Shown: positions 1 to 9,801 of the stretch, piece after piece
Layout of the letters: each line of letters opens with the position of its first letter
How positions within the stretch are numbered: position 1 is the stretch's first letter
NCBI GenBank assembly: GCA_018065005.1
Contig: JAGHUD010000059.1
Span: 31,087-95,086, forward strand
Origin: Candidatus Physcousia equi
GTDB lineage: Bacteria; Bacteroidota; Bacteroidia; Bacteroidales; Bacteroidaceae
Direction: 5' to 3'
DNA length: 64,000 nt
Position numbers and translations under genes: made by a program
The notes under the pieces: model-generated
Seen by the model: the letters and a program-made list of their open reading frames with translations, nothing else
What the model was told of the DNA's origin: nothing
Database searches by the model: none

Positions 1-106
1 CAGAGTGGAAGGATGGAGCGTTTCATTGATGTGAGTGCTATGAGTGCTAAATGATGTGGCAAAACTATGACTGAAGGAGGATTCTTTCAGTGCATACAAT
101 GCGTTG

Positions 107-114
107 CAAAGTTA
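107..114 (-). promoter_or_regulatory. putative -7 box of an off-window gene
   Basis: On the minus strand this reads TAACTTTG, matching the Bacteroidetes -7 consensus TAnnTTTG. No good TTTG -33 element is visible at the right distance, so the call is tentative. It would drive a gene to the left of the window. Confidence 0.35.
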
Positions 115-193
115 CGAATTTGTTTTGAATCATTTGACTTTTATCATAAAAAATTAGGCAATGATATACGATTTGACCCCGAATAGAACTAAA

Positions 194-228
194 AAATCCC
201 ATACTCCGTAATATGGAATATGGGATTT
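194..228 (-). terminator. probable terminator of the MaoC-like gene
   Basis: Inverted repeat AAATCCCATA / TATGGGATTT (194-203 and 219-228), with an inner TCC/GGA pair. On the minus strand it is followed by a run of T (complement of the A run at 191-196). It lies about 165 nt beyond the minus-strand hydratase gene, so it may end that transcript. Confidence 0.5.
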
Positions 229-395
229 CGTTTATTGTGTGCTTAAAGTCCTTCTTATTATATGACGTATAATCTGTCGCAATCGTGGTTCTGTGACTTT
301 TAATCGTTTATTCTCGTTTACAGTTATGCGTCCGTGTAATGTGCTTTCCTCATCCGCTCTGTTCTGTAGCTTGTCTCGGGATTAAAAAGAGATGC

Positions 396-863
396 TTACT
401 TCTTGAAATAGTAGATAAACGTAGCCAGACCCTCGAGCGTCTTTTTGCCGGTCTCCTTCACCTCAATGGCGAAATGTATGGTAGTTCTGATGGCACCACG
501 CAGGTTGGCAATGTCCTGAAGCTTAGTGGTCATGCGCACGCTCTGTCCAGAGAGTACAGGCTGTGCGAACTTCATCTTGTCCATGCCGTAGTTCATCATG
601 CGCTCCAAGTTGCGCACATCGATAATCTGATCCCACAGAACGGGAAGCAGAGACAAGGTCAAATAGCCATGAGCGATGGTCTGACCAAAGGGACTTTCTA
701 CCTTTGCGCGCTCCGTGTCGACATGAATCCACTGATGGTCGAGTGTGGCGTCAGCAAAAAGGTTGATGCGGTCCTGATCGATTTGTACATAATCGCTTGT
801 TCCAATCTCTTTTCCTACGAAGGGCAGGAAGTCCTCGTAGGACTCAATGATAACTTTTTCCAT
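396..863 (-). CDS. MaoC-like hotdog-fold (R)-specific hydratase
   Basis: 155 residues, a single hotdog domain of the MaoC/hydratase-2 type. Such enzymes add water to trans-2-enoyl-CoA or related thioesters in the cytoplasm; some act in fatty acid or polyketide chemistry. The family motif is visible around Asp42 and His47 (DATLDHQWIH), the expected catalytic pair, and the downstream FGQTIAHGY stretch is also typical. The gene stands alone on the minus strand, with its own promoter (919-952) and a hairpin about 165 nt beyond its stop. The substrate cannot be read from sequence; NodN-like proteins have the same architecture. The family call is firm and the precise reaction is not. Confidence 0.85.
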   Translation of the reverse strand: MEKVIIESYEDFLPFVGKEIGTSDYVQIDQDRINLFADATLDHQWIHVDTERAKVESPFGQTIAHGYLTLSLLPVLWDQIIDVRNLERMMNYGMDKMKFAQPVLSGQSVRMTTKLQDIANLRGAIRTTIHFAIEVKETGKKTLEGLATFIYYFKK

Positions 864-918
864 ATATTTTAGGGTTTAAATATAAGACGTACTGTTGTCA
901 GGATGATGAAATCCGATG

Positions 919-952
919 CAAAATTAACACATTTTTGGGAGAAATGAGCAAA
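919..952 (-). promoter_or_regulatory. promoter of MaoC-like gene
   Basis: The minus strand carries TAATTTTG (919-926), with a TTTG 22 nt upstream of it (949-952), matching the Bacteroidetes -33/-7 pattern. The box lies about 55 nt before the start codon at 863. Confidence 0.5.
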
Positions 953-1021
953 ATTCGCACTTGTTTTCTCACAAATTAGCCAAAAAATCGTAAAAGAGTG
1001 CCATTTTGCAGAAGATTTTTG

Positions 1022-1029
1022 TAACTTTG
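1022..1029 (+). promoter_or_regulatory. -7 box of the kdsA operon
   Basis: TAACTTTG fits the Bacteroidetes TAnnTTTG element and sits 26 nt before the kdsA ATG. The nearest TTTG (1005-1008) is only 13 nt upstream, closer than usual, so the -33 element is uncertain. Confidence 0.5.
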
Positions 1030-1055
1030 CAGCGATAAAAGAACAACCAACCACG

Positions 1056-1823
1056 ATGCATGACAATACAAAAAAACCTATATTCATTGCCGGACCTTGT
1101 GTGATTGAGAGCGAGGACGTGATGCAGTGCGTGGCAGAAGAGCTCGTCAGATTGCGCCGAGCGTATGGCTTGGACATCTATTTCAAGGCCTCTTTTGACA
1201 AGGCAAATCGCACCAGCATCTCCTCCTATCGCGGCCCCGGACTCGAAAGGGGGTTGCAAATGCTTGCCGACATCAAGGACAAGTATGGATTGCCACTTCT
1301 GACCGACATCCACGAGAGTTTTCAAGCTGCTCCGTGCGGAGAGGTGGTGGATGTGCTGCAAATCCCTGCCTTTCTCTGCCGACAGACAGACTTGCTCGTA
1401 GCTGCCTCTAAGACGGGACTGCCTGTGAACATCAAAAAGGCACAGTTCCTTTCAGGTCTGGACATGCAGTATCCAGTAGAGAAATGCCGGGAAAGCGGTG
1501 CCAAGGACATCTGGCTCACGGAACGCGGCAACATGTACGGATATAATAATTTGGCGGTTGACTTCCGCAACATTTCCGACATGAAACAATTCACGCCCAC
1601 TGTCATCATGGACTGCACACACTCCGTGCAGCGACCTAGTGCAGCAGGTGGAAAGACGGGAGGCAACCGAGAGTTTGTACCCTCAATGGCACTCGCTGCA
1701 AAAGCCTTCGGCGCCACAGGTTACTTCTTCGAGATTCATCCCGACCCCGATCATGCGCTCTCTGATGGTCCGAACATGTTACACCTCTCCGACTTTGAGT
1801 CGGTCGTTAAATCGCTCATCTAA
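1056..1823 (+). CDS. kdsA: 3-deoxy-D-manno-octulosonate 8-phosphate synthase
   Basis: 255 residues. KdsA condenses phosphoenolpyruvate with arabinose 5-phosphate to give Kdo-8-phosphate, a precursor of the lipopolysaccharide inner core. Typical motifs: AGPCVIES at the N terminus, FKASFDKANRTS, AFLCRQTDLL and FFEIHPDPDHALSDGP near the C terminus. Cys15 in GPC corresponds to the metal-ligand cysteine of the Aquifex-type, metal-dependent class; the E. coli enzyme has Asn there, so this is inferred to be metal dependent. It is slightly shorter than the E. coli enzyme (284). The next gene begins directly after its stop codon and makes the arabinose 5-phosphate substrate, so the two steps are translationally coupled. 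Confidence 0.96.
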   Translation: MHDNTKKPIFIAGPCVIESEDVMQCVAEELVRLRRAYGLDIYFKASFDKANRTSISSYRGPGLERGLQMLADIKDKYGLPLLTDIHESFQAAPCGEVVDVLQIPAFLCRQTDLLVAASKTGLPVNIKKAQFLSGLDMQYPVEKCRESGAKDIWLTERGNMYGYNNLAVDFRNISDMKQFTPTVIMDCTHSVQRPSAAGGKTGGNREFVPSMALAAKAFGATGYFFEIHPDPDHALSDGPNMLHLSDFESVVKSLI

Positions 1824-2777
1824 ATGCAATCGATAAGAAAAATAGCCGAACAATGCCTTCGTGATGAGGCGCAAGCCATTCTCGACATCATATCGCAGCT
1901 CGACGAGGAGTTTGAGCGCGCCGTTGAACTTCTCTTCAAATGCAGTGGAAAGGTTGTCGTGACTGGTGTCGGAAAAAGTGGCCACATAGCAGCAAAAATT
2001 GCAGCTACACTCTCCAGTACCGGAACACCTGCCTTCTACGTCAATCCGCTCGACGTGTTCCATGGTTCATTGGGCGTGATTACGTCCGATGATGTGGCTG
2101 TGCTCATCTCCTACTCGGGACAGACGGACGAGTTGCTGCGTTTCGTCCCCTACCTTCACGAACGACACATCCCCATTGTTGGCATCAGCGGCAACGCGGA
2201 ATCGCTGCTTGCAAGAAACAGCACTTGCCACTTGCTGGTCCACGTTGACCACGAAGCCTACCCACTCAACCTCGCACCTACATGCAGCACCACGGCAACG
2301 CTTGCCATCGGTGACGCCATCGCATCTGCCCTCGTGGGCATACGCAACTTCAGCGAGAGCGACTTTGCCAACTTTCACCCCGGTGGCTCGTTGGGCAAAC
2401 GCCTTCTTTGCCGTGCACGCGATGTGATGCGCAGCAACGACCTTCCTGTCATCTCCCCCAACATGCCCTTGGGCGAAGCCATCATCCACATCTCAAAAGG
2501 TAAATTGGGGCTGGCAGTGATCACAGACACCGAACAAACCGTACAAGGCATCGTTACGGATGGCGACATCCGACGTGCCACAGAGCGGCTGGGCGAGCAA
2601 TTCTTCCACGTGCCTGTGGCAGACATGATGACCATGCACCCCGTTTGTATCAACCCCGACATGCCCATTGAAGACATTTTGCGCATATTGGGTGAGCGTA
2701 AGATTCATGCTGTCATAGTGGAAGACGAAAGCCATCACTTGCTCGGCATCGTCGACAATTTCAGCTGCTATGTCTAA
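1824..2777 (+). CDS. kdsD: D-arabinose 5-phosphate isomerase (KpsF/GutQ family)
   Basis: 317 residues. An N-terminal SIS sugar isomerase domain (about residues 35-180; motifs GVGKSGHIAAKIAATL and SYSGQTDELL) is followed by two CBS domains (about 205-317), the standard KpsF/GutQ layout. It converts ribulose 5-phosphate to arabinose 5-phosphate in the cytoplasm, feeding KdsA for Kdo synthesis. ATG follows the kdsA stop with no gap, and the 3' end meets the start of the phospholipase D-like gene, so the three form an operon. A capsule-specific or GutQ-like role is possible by homology, but the kdsA neighbour argues for KdsD. Confidence 0.95.
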   Translation: MQSIRKIAEQCLRDEAQAILDIISQLDEEFERAVELLFKCSGKVVVTGVGKSGHIAAKIAATLSSTGTPAFYVNPLDVFHGSLGVITSDDVAVLISYSGQTDELLRFVPYLHERHIPIVGISGNAESLLARNSTCHLLVHVDHEAYPLNLAPTCSTTATLAIGDAIASALVGIRNFSESDFANFHPGGSLGKRLLCRARDVMRSNDLPVISPNMPLGEAIIHISKGKLGLAVITDTEQTVQGIVTDGDIRRATERLGEQFFHVPVADMMTMHPVCINPDMPIEDILRILGERKIHAVIVEDESHHLLGIVDNFSCYV

Positions 2778-2781
2778 CTGT

Positions 2782-4047
2782 ATGAAATACCTTCTTCTCT
2801 TTTTCCTGATGATCCTCAACACAACTAACACCTATTCACAAAACAACAGTTCGGGTGCTACAGCCGAAACAATGGCTTCGCTTCGTTCTCTCAATGTCCC
2901 ATTCTCTGAAGAAAACAGCGTGGTGCTTCTTCCCTCCGGAACTAAGAAATTCCATGACATGTTTGAGGCTATTCGTCAGGCAAAGAGGTTTGTTCACCTC
3001 GAATACTTTAACTACCGCAATGACAGCATAGGATGGGCGCTTTTTGGACTGCTCGGACAAAAGGCAGCCGAAGGAGTGGAAATCAAGGTCATGTGCGATG
3101 ATTTTGGAAATCGATCTAACGACCACCCGCTCAAACGCCACCACCTCGACTCGATCCGTTCGATGGGCATAGACATCGTCATCTTCGACCCAATGAACTT
3201 CCCATGGATCAACCATTTCTATCATCGCGACCACATGAAGATTGTGGTCATCGATGGCAACATTGCCTACTCGGGCGGCATGAATGTGGCAGACTACTAC
3301 ATACACGGAAAACCGGAAATCGGTTCGTGGCACGACATGCACATGCGCCTGCAAGGACCGGTGGTACAGCACTATGAAGATATCTTCACGCGGATGTGGC
3401 AACAAGAAGCAAAACAAACACTGCAACCTGAACACCACCTGCCTGACACCACTGTCTATCAGAACCTTCCACCTGACACTACACCCGATGCAGGCAAAAA
3501 ACATATTGCCGTGGTGCACCGCCGACCAGGAAAAGACTCCAAACTGATGCGACAAGCCTATGTGGCTGCCATCGACGCTGCCAAGCACCACATACAACTC
3601 GTCAACCCCTACCCTACAGGGGTCTATTCGGTGCGTAGCGCACTCTATCGCGCACTTAAGCGAGGCGTGCGCATTGAGTTTATGGTGTCGGCAAAAAGCG
3701 ATGTCCCCATCACGCCCGACGTTGTGGGCATACAGATGCTCCGTCTCATGAAGCGTGGCTGCGAGGTTTACTACTACGAGGAGGGATTCCACCATTCCAA
3801 ATATATGATTGTGGATGATGAATTCTGCACGATTGGTTCTGCCAACCTTGATGCACGCAGCATGCTCTTCGACTATGAGGTCAACTCATTCATCTTCTCT
3901 CCTTCGACAACGCGCCAGTTGCAGAAACTTTTCGAGCACGACAAGAAGAAATGCACACTGCTGACAAAGGAGGGATGGAAGAAGCGTTTCAACATCTGGC
4001 ATCGCATGCTTGGTCGCATCTTCGGCGCTTTTAGAGGTTTCTTCTGA
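2782..4047 (+). CDS. secreted phospholipase D-like protein (cardiolipin synthase-type)
   Basis: About 421 residues from the chosen ATG; an in-frame ATG at 2770 would overlap kdsD by 8 nt. I prefer 2782 because it gives a clean signal peptide (MKYLLLFFLM... ending near YSQ). Two complete HKD motifs are visible: HMKIVVID followed by GNIAYSGG, and HSKYMIVD followed by EFCTIGSANLD. Both halves of the phospholipase D active site are therefore intact. Bacterial relatives make cardiolipin from phosphatidylglycerol or hydrolyse phosphodiesters. Unlike E. coli ClsA it has a cleavable-looking signal rather than two N-terminal membrane helices, suggesting a periplasmic enzyme. It is third in the kdsA-kdsD operon, linking it to envelope lipids. 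The exact reaction is open. Confidence 0.85.
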   Translation: MKYLLLFFLMILNTTNTYSQNNSSGATAETMASLRSLNVPFSEENSVVLLPSGTKKFHDMFEAIRQAKRFVHLEYFNYRNDSIGWALFGLLGQKAAEGVEIKVMCDDFGNRSNDHPLKRHHLDSIRSMGIDIVIFDPMNFPWINHFYHRDHMKIVVIDGNIAYSGGMNVADYYIHGKPEIGSWHDMHMRLQGPVVQHYEDIFTRMWQQEAKQTLQPEHHLPDTTVYQNLPPDTTPDAGKKHIAVVHRRPGKDSKLMRQAYVAAIDAAKHHIQLVNPYPTGVYSVRSALYRALKRGVRIEFMVSAKSDVPITPDVVGIQMLRLMKRGCEVYYYEEGFHHSKYMIVDDEFCTIGSANLDARSMLFDYEVNSFIFSPSTTRQLQKLFEHDKKKCTLLTKEGWKKRFNIWHRMLGRIFGAFRGFF

Positions 4048-4059
4048 TGGTATTCACTG

Positions 4060-5253
4060 TCATATAAGGAACAAGAGAAAAAGCATCAGAGCAGGTATTG
4101 GCAACAAGTGCAGCAGTTGGGCTCTCGATTCGGCTTTCACCATGTGCAATAGTGAAAGCAAGATGAGATAGACAACCAAGAGGTGGAGTGGACTGATGTT
4201 GCGCACTGCTACCTGCGACATGGGCAACTGGGATGAGACTCGCAAAAGAGTATCGGAAAGGCTCCACGAGACATCGGTACATGATGCCAAAACGTCAGAC
4301 ATCCACCACTGTCCGAACAAGGCACAGAAAAGAAGAAGAACAGAAAGATAGACGGAGAGTGAGATGACGGGGACGAGCACGATGCCTACCAGAGGTTGCC
4401 ACAATTGAAGGGAACCGAAATGGAAGGCAACCAAAGGCATCGTGAAAAACCAGGCAGAGAAAGAAAAGATTGCATACTGAATTGCTCGGTTGTGACTTTT
4501 CGTTTTTTTTCGCAACACACCATAAAAGAGAACTATGCCCAGCATGGCTGCAACACTCATTTGTGTCCCTATGTCATAGAGCGAAAGGGGATCAAAAAGG
4601 AACATCAAGAAGACGGATGAGGACAAGACATCTACAGCATCCGATTCTCTGAACAAATTTCGGTTGAGAGCAAAGAAGCTGCTCATGAGCGCAGCCCGGA
4701 CGAGTGAGTTTGGACTGCCTGTGAGGTAGACATAAAACCAAATGGCAGCCATTAACAACCCGAACTGCAACCATCGACGCCATCGAACAATGGTGTTGCG
4801 AAAGAAAAGGAAATAAAGCAGAACGAGCAAAATGGAAAGGTGCATGCCGGAGAGAGCCAGCATGTGCTGTGCACCCGAACGTCGAAACAGTTGCTTCTGC
4901 TCTGCTGTGAGTTGGCTCCTGTCACCAAGCAGCACCGCTTTTATCTCTGCACTATGCTCACGACTGACAGGAGTGCTGTCAATTGCCGCCTCGGCGTCCA
5001 GGACGTATGGTGTGGGCTTATAAATGCGATGCTTCACATCTGTTTGGTGGAGTTGCTGACGAAGATTGGCATAGGAGGCACCCCCTAAAAGGGATGACGC
5101 GACAAGGGCGAAAACAAAAAAGCGGCTCTTTTGGACAATCAGAACAAGACAGAGTGAGACGATGAACATCGTCACGAGAAGAAGGGTGGCTGATGGAAAT
5201 TCGAGACCCAACAAGGCACCGGCAAGCAATGAAAGCAGAAGATAGCGACTCAT
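4060..5253 (-). CDS. short ComEC/Rec2-family membrane protein
   Basis: 397 residues with several hydrophobic segments. The central part (EIKAVLLGDRSQLTAEQ... GAQHMLALSGMHLSIL, then YVYLTGSPNSLVRAALM) is the ComEC/Rec2 competence domain that forms the DNA uptake channel in naturally transformable bacteria. Full-length ComEC has about 700 residues, with an OB-like N-terminal domain and often a C-terminal metallo-beta-lactamase domain. Here there are only about 100 residues before the core, and the protein ends in a hydrophobic tail, so the nuclease-like domain is absent. I see no frameshift remnant. Its start overlaps the trmO stop by 4 nt (ATGA), so the two are coupled. A role in DNA uptake is inference. 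Confidence 0.82.
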   Translation of the reverse strand: MSRYLLLSLLAGALLGLEFPSATLLLVTMFIVSLCLVLIVQKSRFFVFALVASSLLGGASYANLRQQLHQTDVKHRIYKPTPYVLDAEAAIDSTPVSREHSAEIKAVLLGDRSQLTAEQKQLFRRSGAQHMLALSGMHLSILLVLLYFLFFRNTIVRWRRWLQFGLLMAAIWFYVYLTGSPNSLVRAALMSSFFALNRNLFRESDAVDVLSSSVFLMFLFDPLSLYDIGTQMSVAAMLGIVLFYGVLRKKTKSHNRAIQYAIFSFSAWFFTMPLVAFHFGSLQLWQPLVGIVLVPVISLSVYLSVLLLFCALFGQWWMSDVLASCTDVSWSLSDTLLRVSSQLPMSQVAVRNISPLHLLVVYLILLSLLHMVKAESRAQLLHLLPIPALMLFLLFLI

Positions 5254-5930
5254 TTCTTCATTACCTTGACAACTTGAAGCATTCCGGCTGTAGGCACTAC
5301 AAAACTTACTTCATGATGCGCAAAAGAAAAGGTGTAGACACGTTCTGAATCGGTATGGTAGTGAGGACGGGGATCCTGAGAAAGAACCTGTCGCAGCGTT
5401 GCTACCTGTTCGGGGGTGAAGTCGGATGTAGTACCGGGCAGAAAGTCAACATCGAGTGCGGCTTGACTGGATGTAGCCTCTGTGTAGCCAGAGGTGGCTT
5501 CTGGATGACAATCAGCAATGGGGATGTAGGGCTTGATATCATAGATGGGGGTGCCGTCCATCATGTCTGCTCCGGCAACATGCAGTATGGGGCCATCGGA
5601 CGCCGAGAGCTCAACATCAAGAAGGCGCACACAGGTTAATCCTATTGGATTGGGGCGAAATGGGCTTCGGCTGGCAAACACACCGACGCGACGGTTGCCT
5701 CCTAAACGCGGCGGTCGCACCGTAGGCTGAAAATCACTGTCATGCGGCACCTCACTAAAATCCCACAACAACCAGAGGTGGCTGAATTGTTCAATACCAC
5801 GCAGCGCAGACGAGTCGCGATAGGGAGGTTCAAAAACTATCGTGCTGAGAAGCTCTGGAGCGAGTAGACTCTGTCTGGGCAACCCAAACTTGCTGTGAAA
5901 ATCATTTCTTAGCGTTGCTATACATTTCAT
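5250..5930 (-). CDS. trmO: tRNA (t6A37) N6-methyltransferase TrmO
   Basis: 226 residues of the TrmO/TsaA/YaeB family, SAM-dependent enzymes with a beta-barrel fold. They methylate N6-threonylcarbamoyladenosine at position 37 of certain tRNAs; in E. coli the known substrate is tRNA-Thr(GGU). Family motifs are clear: RPPRLGGNRRVGVFASR, SPFRPNPIGLT and DGTPIYDIKPY. It is transcribed divergently from a tRNA-Thr with anticodon GGT that begins 100 nt away. Its own stop overlaps the comEC-like start. TsaB, which helps make the t6A substrate base, is also in the window at 59.6 kb. Confidence 0.93.
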   Translation of the reverse strand: MKCIATLRNDFHSKFGLPRQSLLAPELLSTIVFEPPYRDSSALRGIEQFSHLWLLWDFSEVPHDSDFQPTVRPPRLGGNRRVGVFASRSPFRPNPIGLTCVRLLDVELSASDGPILHVAGADMMDGTPIYDIKPYIPIADCHPEATSGYTEATSSQAALDVDFLPGTTSDFTPEQVATLRQVLSQDPRPHYHTDSERVYTFSFAHHEVSFVVPTAGMLQVVKVMKK

Positions 5931-5975
5931 GAAAACACCAAAATCAAAGAAAAGAAGAAAAAAACGAAGAAAAAG

Positions 5976-6007
5976 TTTGGTGGGGCCTGTAAATTATATT
6001 ATCTTTG
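5976..6007 (+). promoter_or_regulatory. promoter of tRNA-Thr
   Basis: TTTG (5976-5979), then 20 nt, then TATCTTTG (6000-6007): a near-ideal Bacteroidetes vegetative promoter. The predicted transcription start near 6013 precedes the tRNA by about 17 nt. Confidence 0.75.
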
Positions 6008-6029
6008 CATCCGCAAACAAAAAACTGTT

Positions 6030-6101
<72 letters not shown>

Positions 6102-6102
6102 C

Positions 6103-6135
6103 AAGAAGACACTCGAGGGTGTCTTCTTTTGTTTT
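6103..6135 (+). terminator. terminator after tRNA-Thr
   Basis: Stem GAAGACAC (6105-6112) / GTGTCTTC (6119-6126), 6-nt loop, flanked by A residues upstream and a T-rich tail (TTTTGTTTT). It is a typical intrinsic terminator starting right after the tRNA. Confidence 0.85.
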
Positions 6136-6190
6136 ATGACCGATAGGAATGTAAAACGTGCGGCATCGCATGGCGGGCAAAATTCGGCGA

Positions 6191-7126
6191 TCAAAATATC
6201 TTCAGTTCGTCGCCGACTTGTGGTGTATAGTCGAAGTTGAGCTGATTGATTTTATAGAGCTGTTTGAGACGCATGCCATACATCTGGGCAATGTCATACA
6301 TGGACTGCCCACACTGAACGCTATGGGTGTGACCTTTGAAAGCGGGGTCTGCCTTCTTACGTTTCATCTTGAGGTAGACGATACTGCCTGGCTCTGGCTC
6401 GTAGTTTTTGGGCAATTCGTTGTACTTGCGCAGTTTGCTTTCCTTTACTCCTGACTCACGAGCTATGAGGCTAAGATTGTCGCCTGGGAGTACACGGATG
6501 TAGTAATTACGGTTGTTCTCAGCAACAGGATGTGCATCGAAGAATCCGGGTTCGCCACGCGACACCACCTTTTCCATGTCTTTGTCGTGGAATGGTGATT
6601 GGCTTGCTATATGCTTTCCATTGTCATAGCTATAGAGTTCGTACAGCTCAATGATGTTGATAAGTTTGCTGGCATAGGTGGGTGAGGTGGCGTAGCCACA
6701 TGCCTTGAGTCCCTTTGCCCATGATTTATAGTCGTAGGGGGAATTACGGAACAGGGATGCGTAGCGCGGCTTCAGAAGAAAAAGAGAATGATCTTCATAG
6801 CTATCATCTACCGTACGATATTTGCGAAAGTGCTCGTTTGGTTTATCATCGTCGCGCAATACGTATGGTCCATCCCACTGTCCGCCCGTCTTGATACCAA
6901 AATGGTTGTTTGCCTCAGTCGCCAGTTTACTTCTACCTGCTGCACTCTCAAGCAGCGCTTGGGCAAGCGTTATGGAAGCGGGTATGCCATAGCGTCTCAT
7001 CTGTTCGACTGCCATACTGGCATACTTGGCGATATATGTGTCGTACACAGAATTTCTCCTTTGTGCAAAGAGTTCTGTTTGCGCAAAATGTGCAATGAAA
7101 AGGGCAAAAAGAATCTTACGAAACAT
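6191..7126 (-). CDS. secreted LysM-containing N-acetylglucosaminidase
   Basis: 311 residues from ATG at 7126; a longer in-frame start at 7264 would cross the promoter at 7149-7180. The N terminus is a signal peptide (MFRKILFALF, ending near LFAQ). Next comes a FlgJ/LytG-type glucosaminidase domain (about 30-165) with LAQALLESAAGRSKLA, whose Glu is the expected catalytic acid, and NNHFGIK. Two C-terminal LysM domains follow (about 200-250 and 265-311), which bind peptidoglycan. It should cleave the GlcNAc-MurNAc backbone in the periplasm during wall growth or cell separation. It is a single gene, divergent from the ABC-F gene. Specificity is inferred from the family. Confidence 0.9.
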   Translation of the reverse strand: MFRKILFALFIAHFAQTELFAQRRNSVYDTYIAKYASMAVEQMRRYGIPASITLAQALLESAAGRSKLATEANNHFGIKTGGQWDGPYVLRDDDKPNEHFRKYRTVDDSYEDHSLFLLKPRYASLFRNSPYDYKSWAKGLKACGYATSPTYASKLINIIELYELYSYDNGKHIASQSPFHDKDMEKVVSRGEPGFFDAHPVAENNRNYYIRVLPGDNLSLIARESGVKESKLRKYNELPKNYEPEPGSIVYLKMKRKKADPAFKGHTHSVQCGQSMYDIAQMYGMRLKQLYKINQLNFDYTPQVGDELKIF

Positions 7127-7148
7127 AAAAATGGGTCGTTTATCGGTA

Positions 7149-7180
7149 CAAAAATAGAAAAAAATTAGTAAAACTGCAAA
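7149..7180 (-). promoter_or_regulatory. promoter of the glucosaminidase gene
   Basis: The minus strand reads TTTG (7177-7180), 20 nt, TATTTTTG (7149-7156). It fits the Bacteroidetes pattern and places the start of transcription just upstream of the ATG at 7126. Confidence 0.55.
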
Positions 7181-7343
7181 AAATAGAGTAATTTTGCACA
7201 CTTTTATATATAAATAAGGTATAAAGCAGCATATAATTACCACTCGAGCAAGGGAACGCAGCAAGGAAGAATAGCTCCTTTGTTATTCTGACACAAAAGG
7301 TGTAGCTACCGCTTGAGAGTGATATGTTAACGCTACCGAATAA

Positions 7344-8975
<1,632 letters not shown>

Positions 8976-8999
8976 GCCACAACGAATAAATATAAATGG

Positions 9000-9045
9000 G
9001 TGAGTGCTCTGAATTATTCTATTTCTAAGCACTCACTTATTATTA
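9000..9045 (+). terminator. hairpin after the ABC-F gene
   Basis: Stem GTGAGTGCT (9000-9008) / AGCACTCAC (9028-9036) with a 19-nt loop, followed by TTATTATT. The T tract is weak, so it is a probable but not certain terminator. It separates the ABC-F gene from the grpE operon. Confidence 0.55.
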
Positions 9046-9058
9046 AAAACACTCTTTT

Positions 9059-9074
9059 TGGCACACTTTTTGTA
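9059..9074 (+). promoter_or_regulatory. sigma-54-like -24/-12 promoter of grpE-dnaJ-folC
   Basis: TGGCACACTTTTTGTA matches the RpoN consensus TGGCACGnnnnTTGCW at all but two fixed positions, with the exact 10-nt spacing between GG (9060-9061) and the -12 dinucleotide. The predicted start near 9085 leaves about 20 nt before the grpE ATG at 9106. No vegetative TAnnTTTG box is visible here. Control by sigma-54 is inference. Confidence 0.55.
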
Positions 9075-9105
9075 TCAGTAAAAGTGTAACTAATTTTTTA
9101 ATGTA

Positions 9106-9666
9106 ATGAGCAACAAAGAACAAGAAAAAACGACAGAGCAGGACGGAATCCGCGAGGAGACCGTTTCAAACGATAACACTCCAGAAACTGGAGAACACAA
9201 AGAGCTGACTATTGAAGAGCAACTTGAAGAGGCTAAGAACGAGATCGAACGACTCAAGACACAGCAGCTTTATAAGCAAGCAGAGTTTGACAACTACCGC
9301 AAAAGAGTCATCGGCGAAAAGGCAGATCTCATCCTCAACGGTGGCCAAAAGGTGCTTGAAGCCATGTTGCCCGTTGTGGACGATCTCGAACGCGCTCTTG
9401 CAAACATGGACAGTGCAGAAGACGTAGCAGCTGTCAGAGAAGGGGTTGACCTCATCAACAAAAAATTCCTTAATGTTTTGAAATCTCAAGGTGTGACCCC
9501 TATTGACACAACGAATGCAGACTTCAACACTGATTTGCATGAAGCTATCGCACAACTGCCTGCGCCTAACGAAGAAATGAAAGGTAAGATAATGGACTGC
9601 ACAGAAAAAGGTTATATGATTAACGACAAGGTGCTGCGATATGCCAAAGTTGTTGTGTGCATCTAA
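9106..9666 (+). CDS. grpE: nucleotide exchange factor GrpE
   Basis: 186 residues. GrpE releases ADP from DnaK in the cytoplasmic Hsp70 cycle. The protein has an acidic, disordered N terminus (about 1-40), then a long coiled coil (EEQLEEAKNEIERLKTQQ), then the C-terminal beta domain with LPVVDDLERAL and the ending KVLRYAKVVV, all family hallmarks. It is first in an operon with dnaJ and folC; dnaK is not in the window. The region just upstream looks like a sigma-54 promoter. Confidence 0.95.
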   Translation: MSNKEQEKTTEQDGIREETVSNDNTPETGEHKELTIEEQLEEAKNEIERLKTQQLYKQAEFDNYRKRVIGEKADLILNGGQKVLEAMLPVVDDLERALANMDSAEDVAAVREGVDLINKKFLNVLKSQGVTPIDTTNADFNTDLHEAIAQLPAPNEEMKGKIMDCTEKGYMINDKVLRYAKVVVCI

Positions 9667-9801
9667 CGTTGAAACAGGATTACTGAATTTTCCTCTAACC
9701 GCAATCTTCTCACCCACTTCTCATTAAGTGTCCCCCTGGGAAAACAACTGGAAAATTGGAGACAACTGCGGCAACTGAGAGGAATCTATTTTAATAGCAT
9801 T

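Larger units (their letters stand above)
1..395. other. intergenic region at left edge
   Basis: I see no credible gene here. It holds a hairpin at 194-228 and, at 107-114, a minus-strand TAACTTTG box that could be the promoter of a gene lying off the left edge. The stretch 230-395 contains nothing I recognise. Reading frames through it are low-complexity and look unlike the neighbouring genes. Confidence 0.5.

Noticed and set aside
1056-4047. Capsule or O-antigen gene cluster around kdsA-kdsD
   Set aside because: No glycosyltransferase, flippase or polymerase is present; it is an ordinary Kdo operon.
4060-5253. comEC as a pseudogene fragment
   Set aside because: The frame is intact, the core motifs are complete, and no remnant of a nuclease domain lies in the 12 nt before the next gene end. 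I treat it as a short form.
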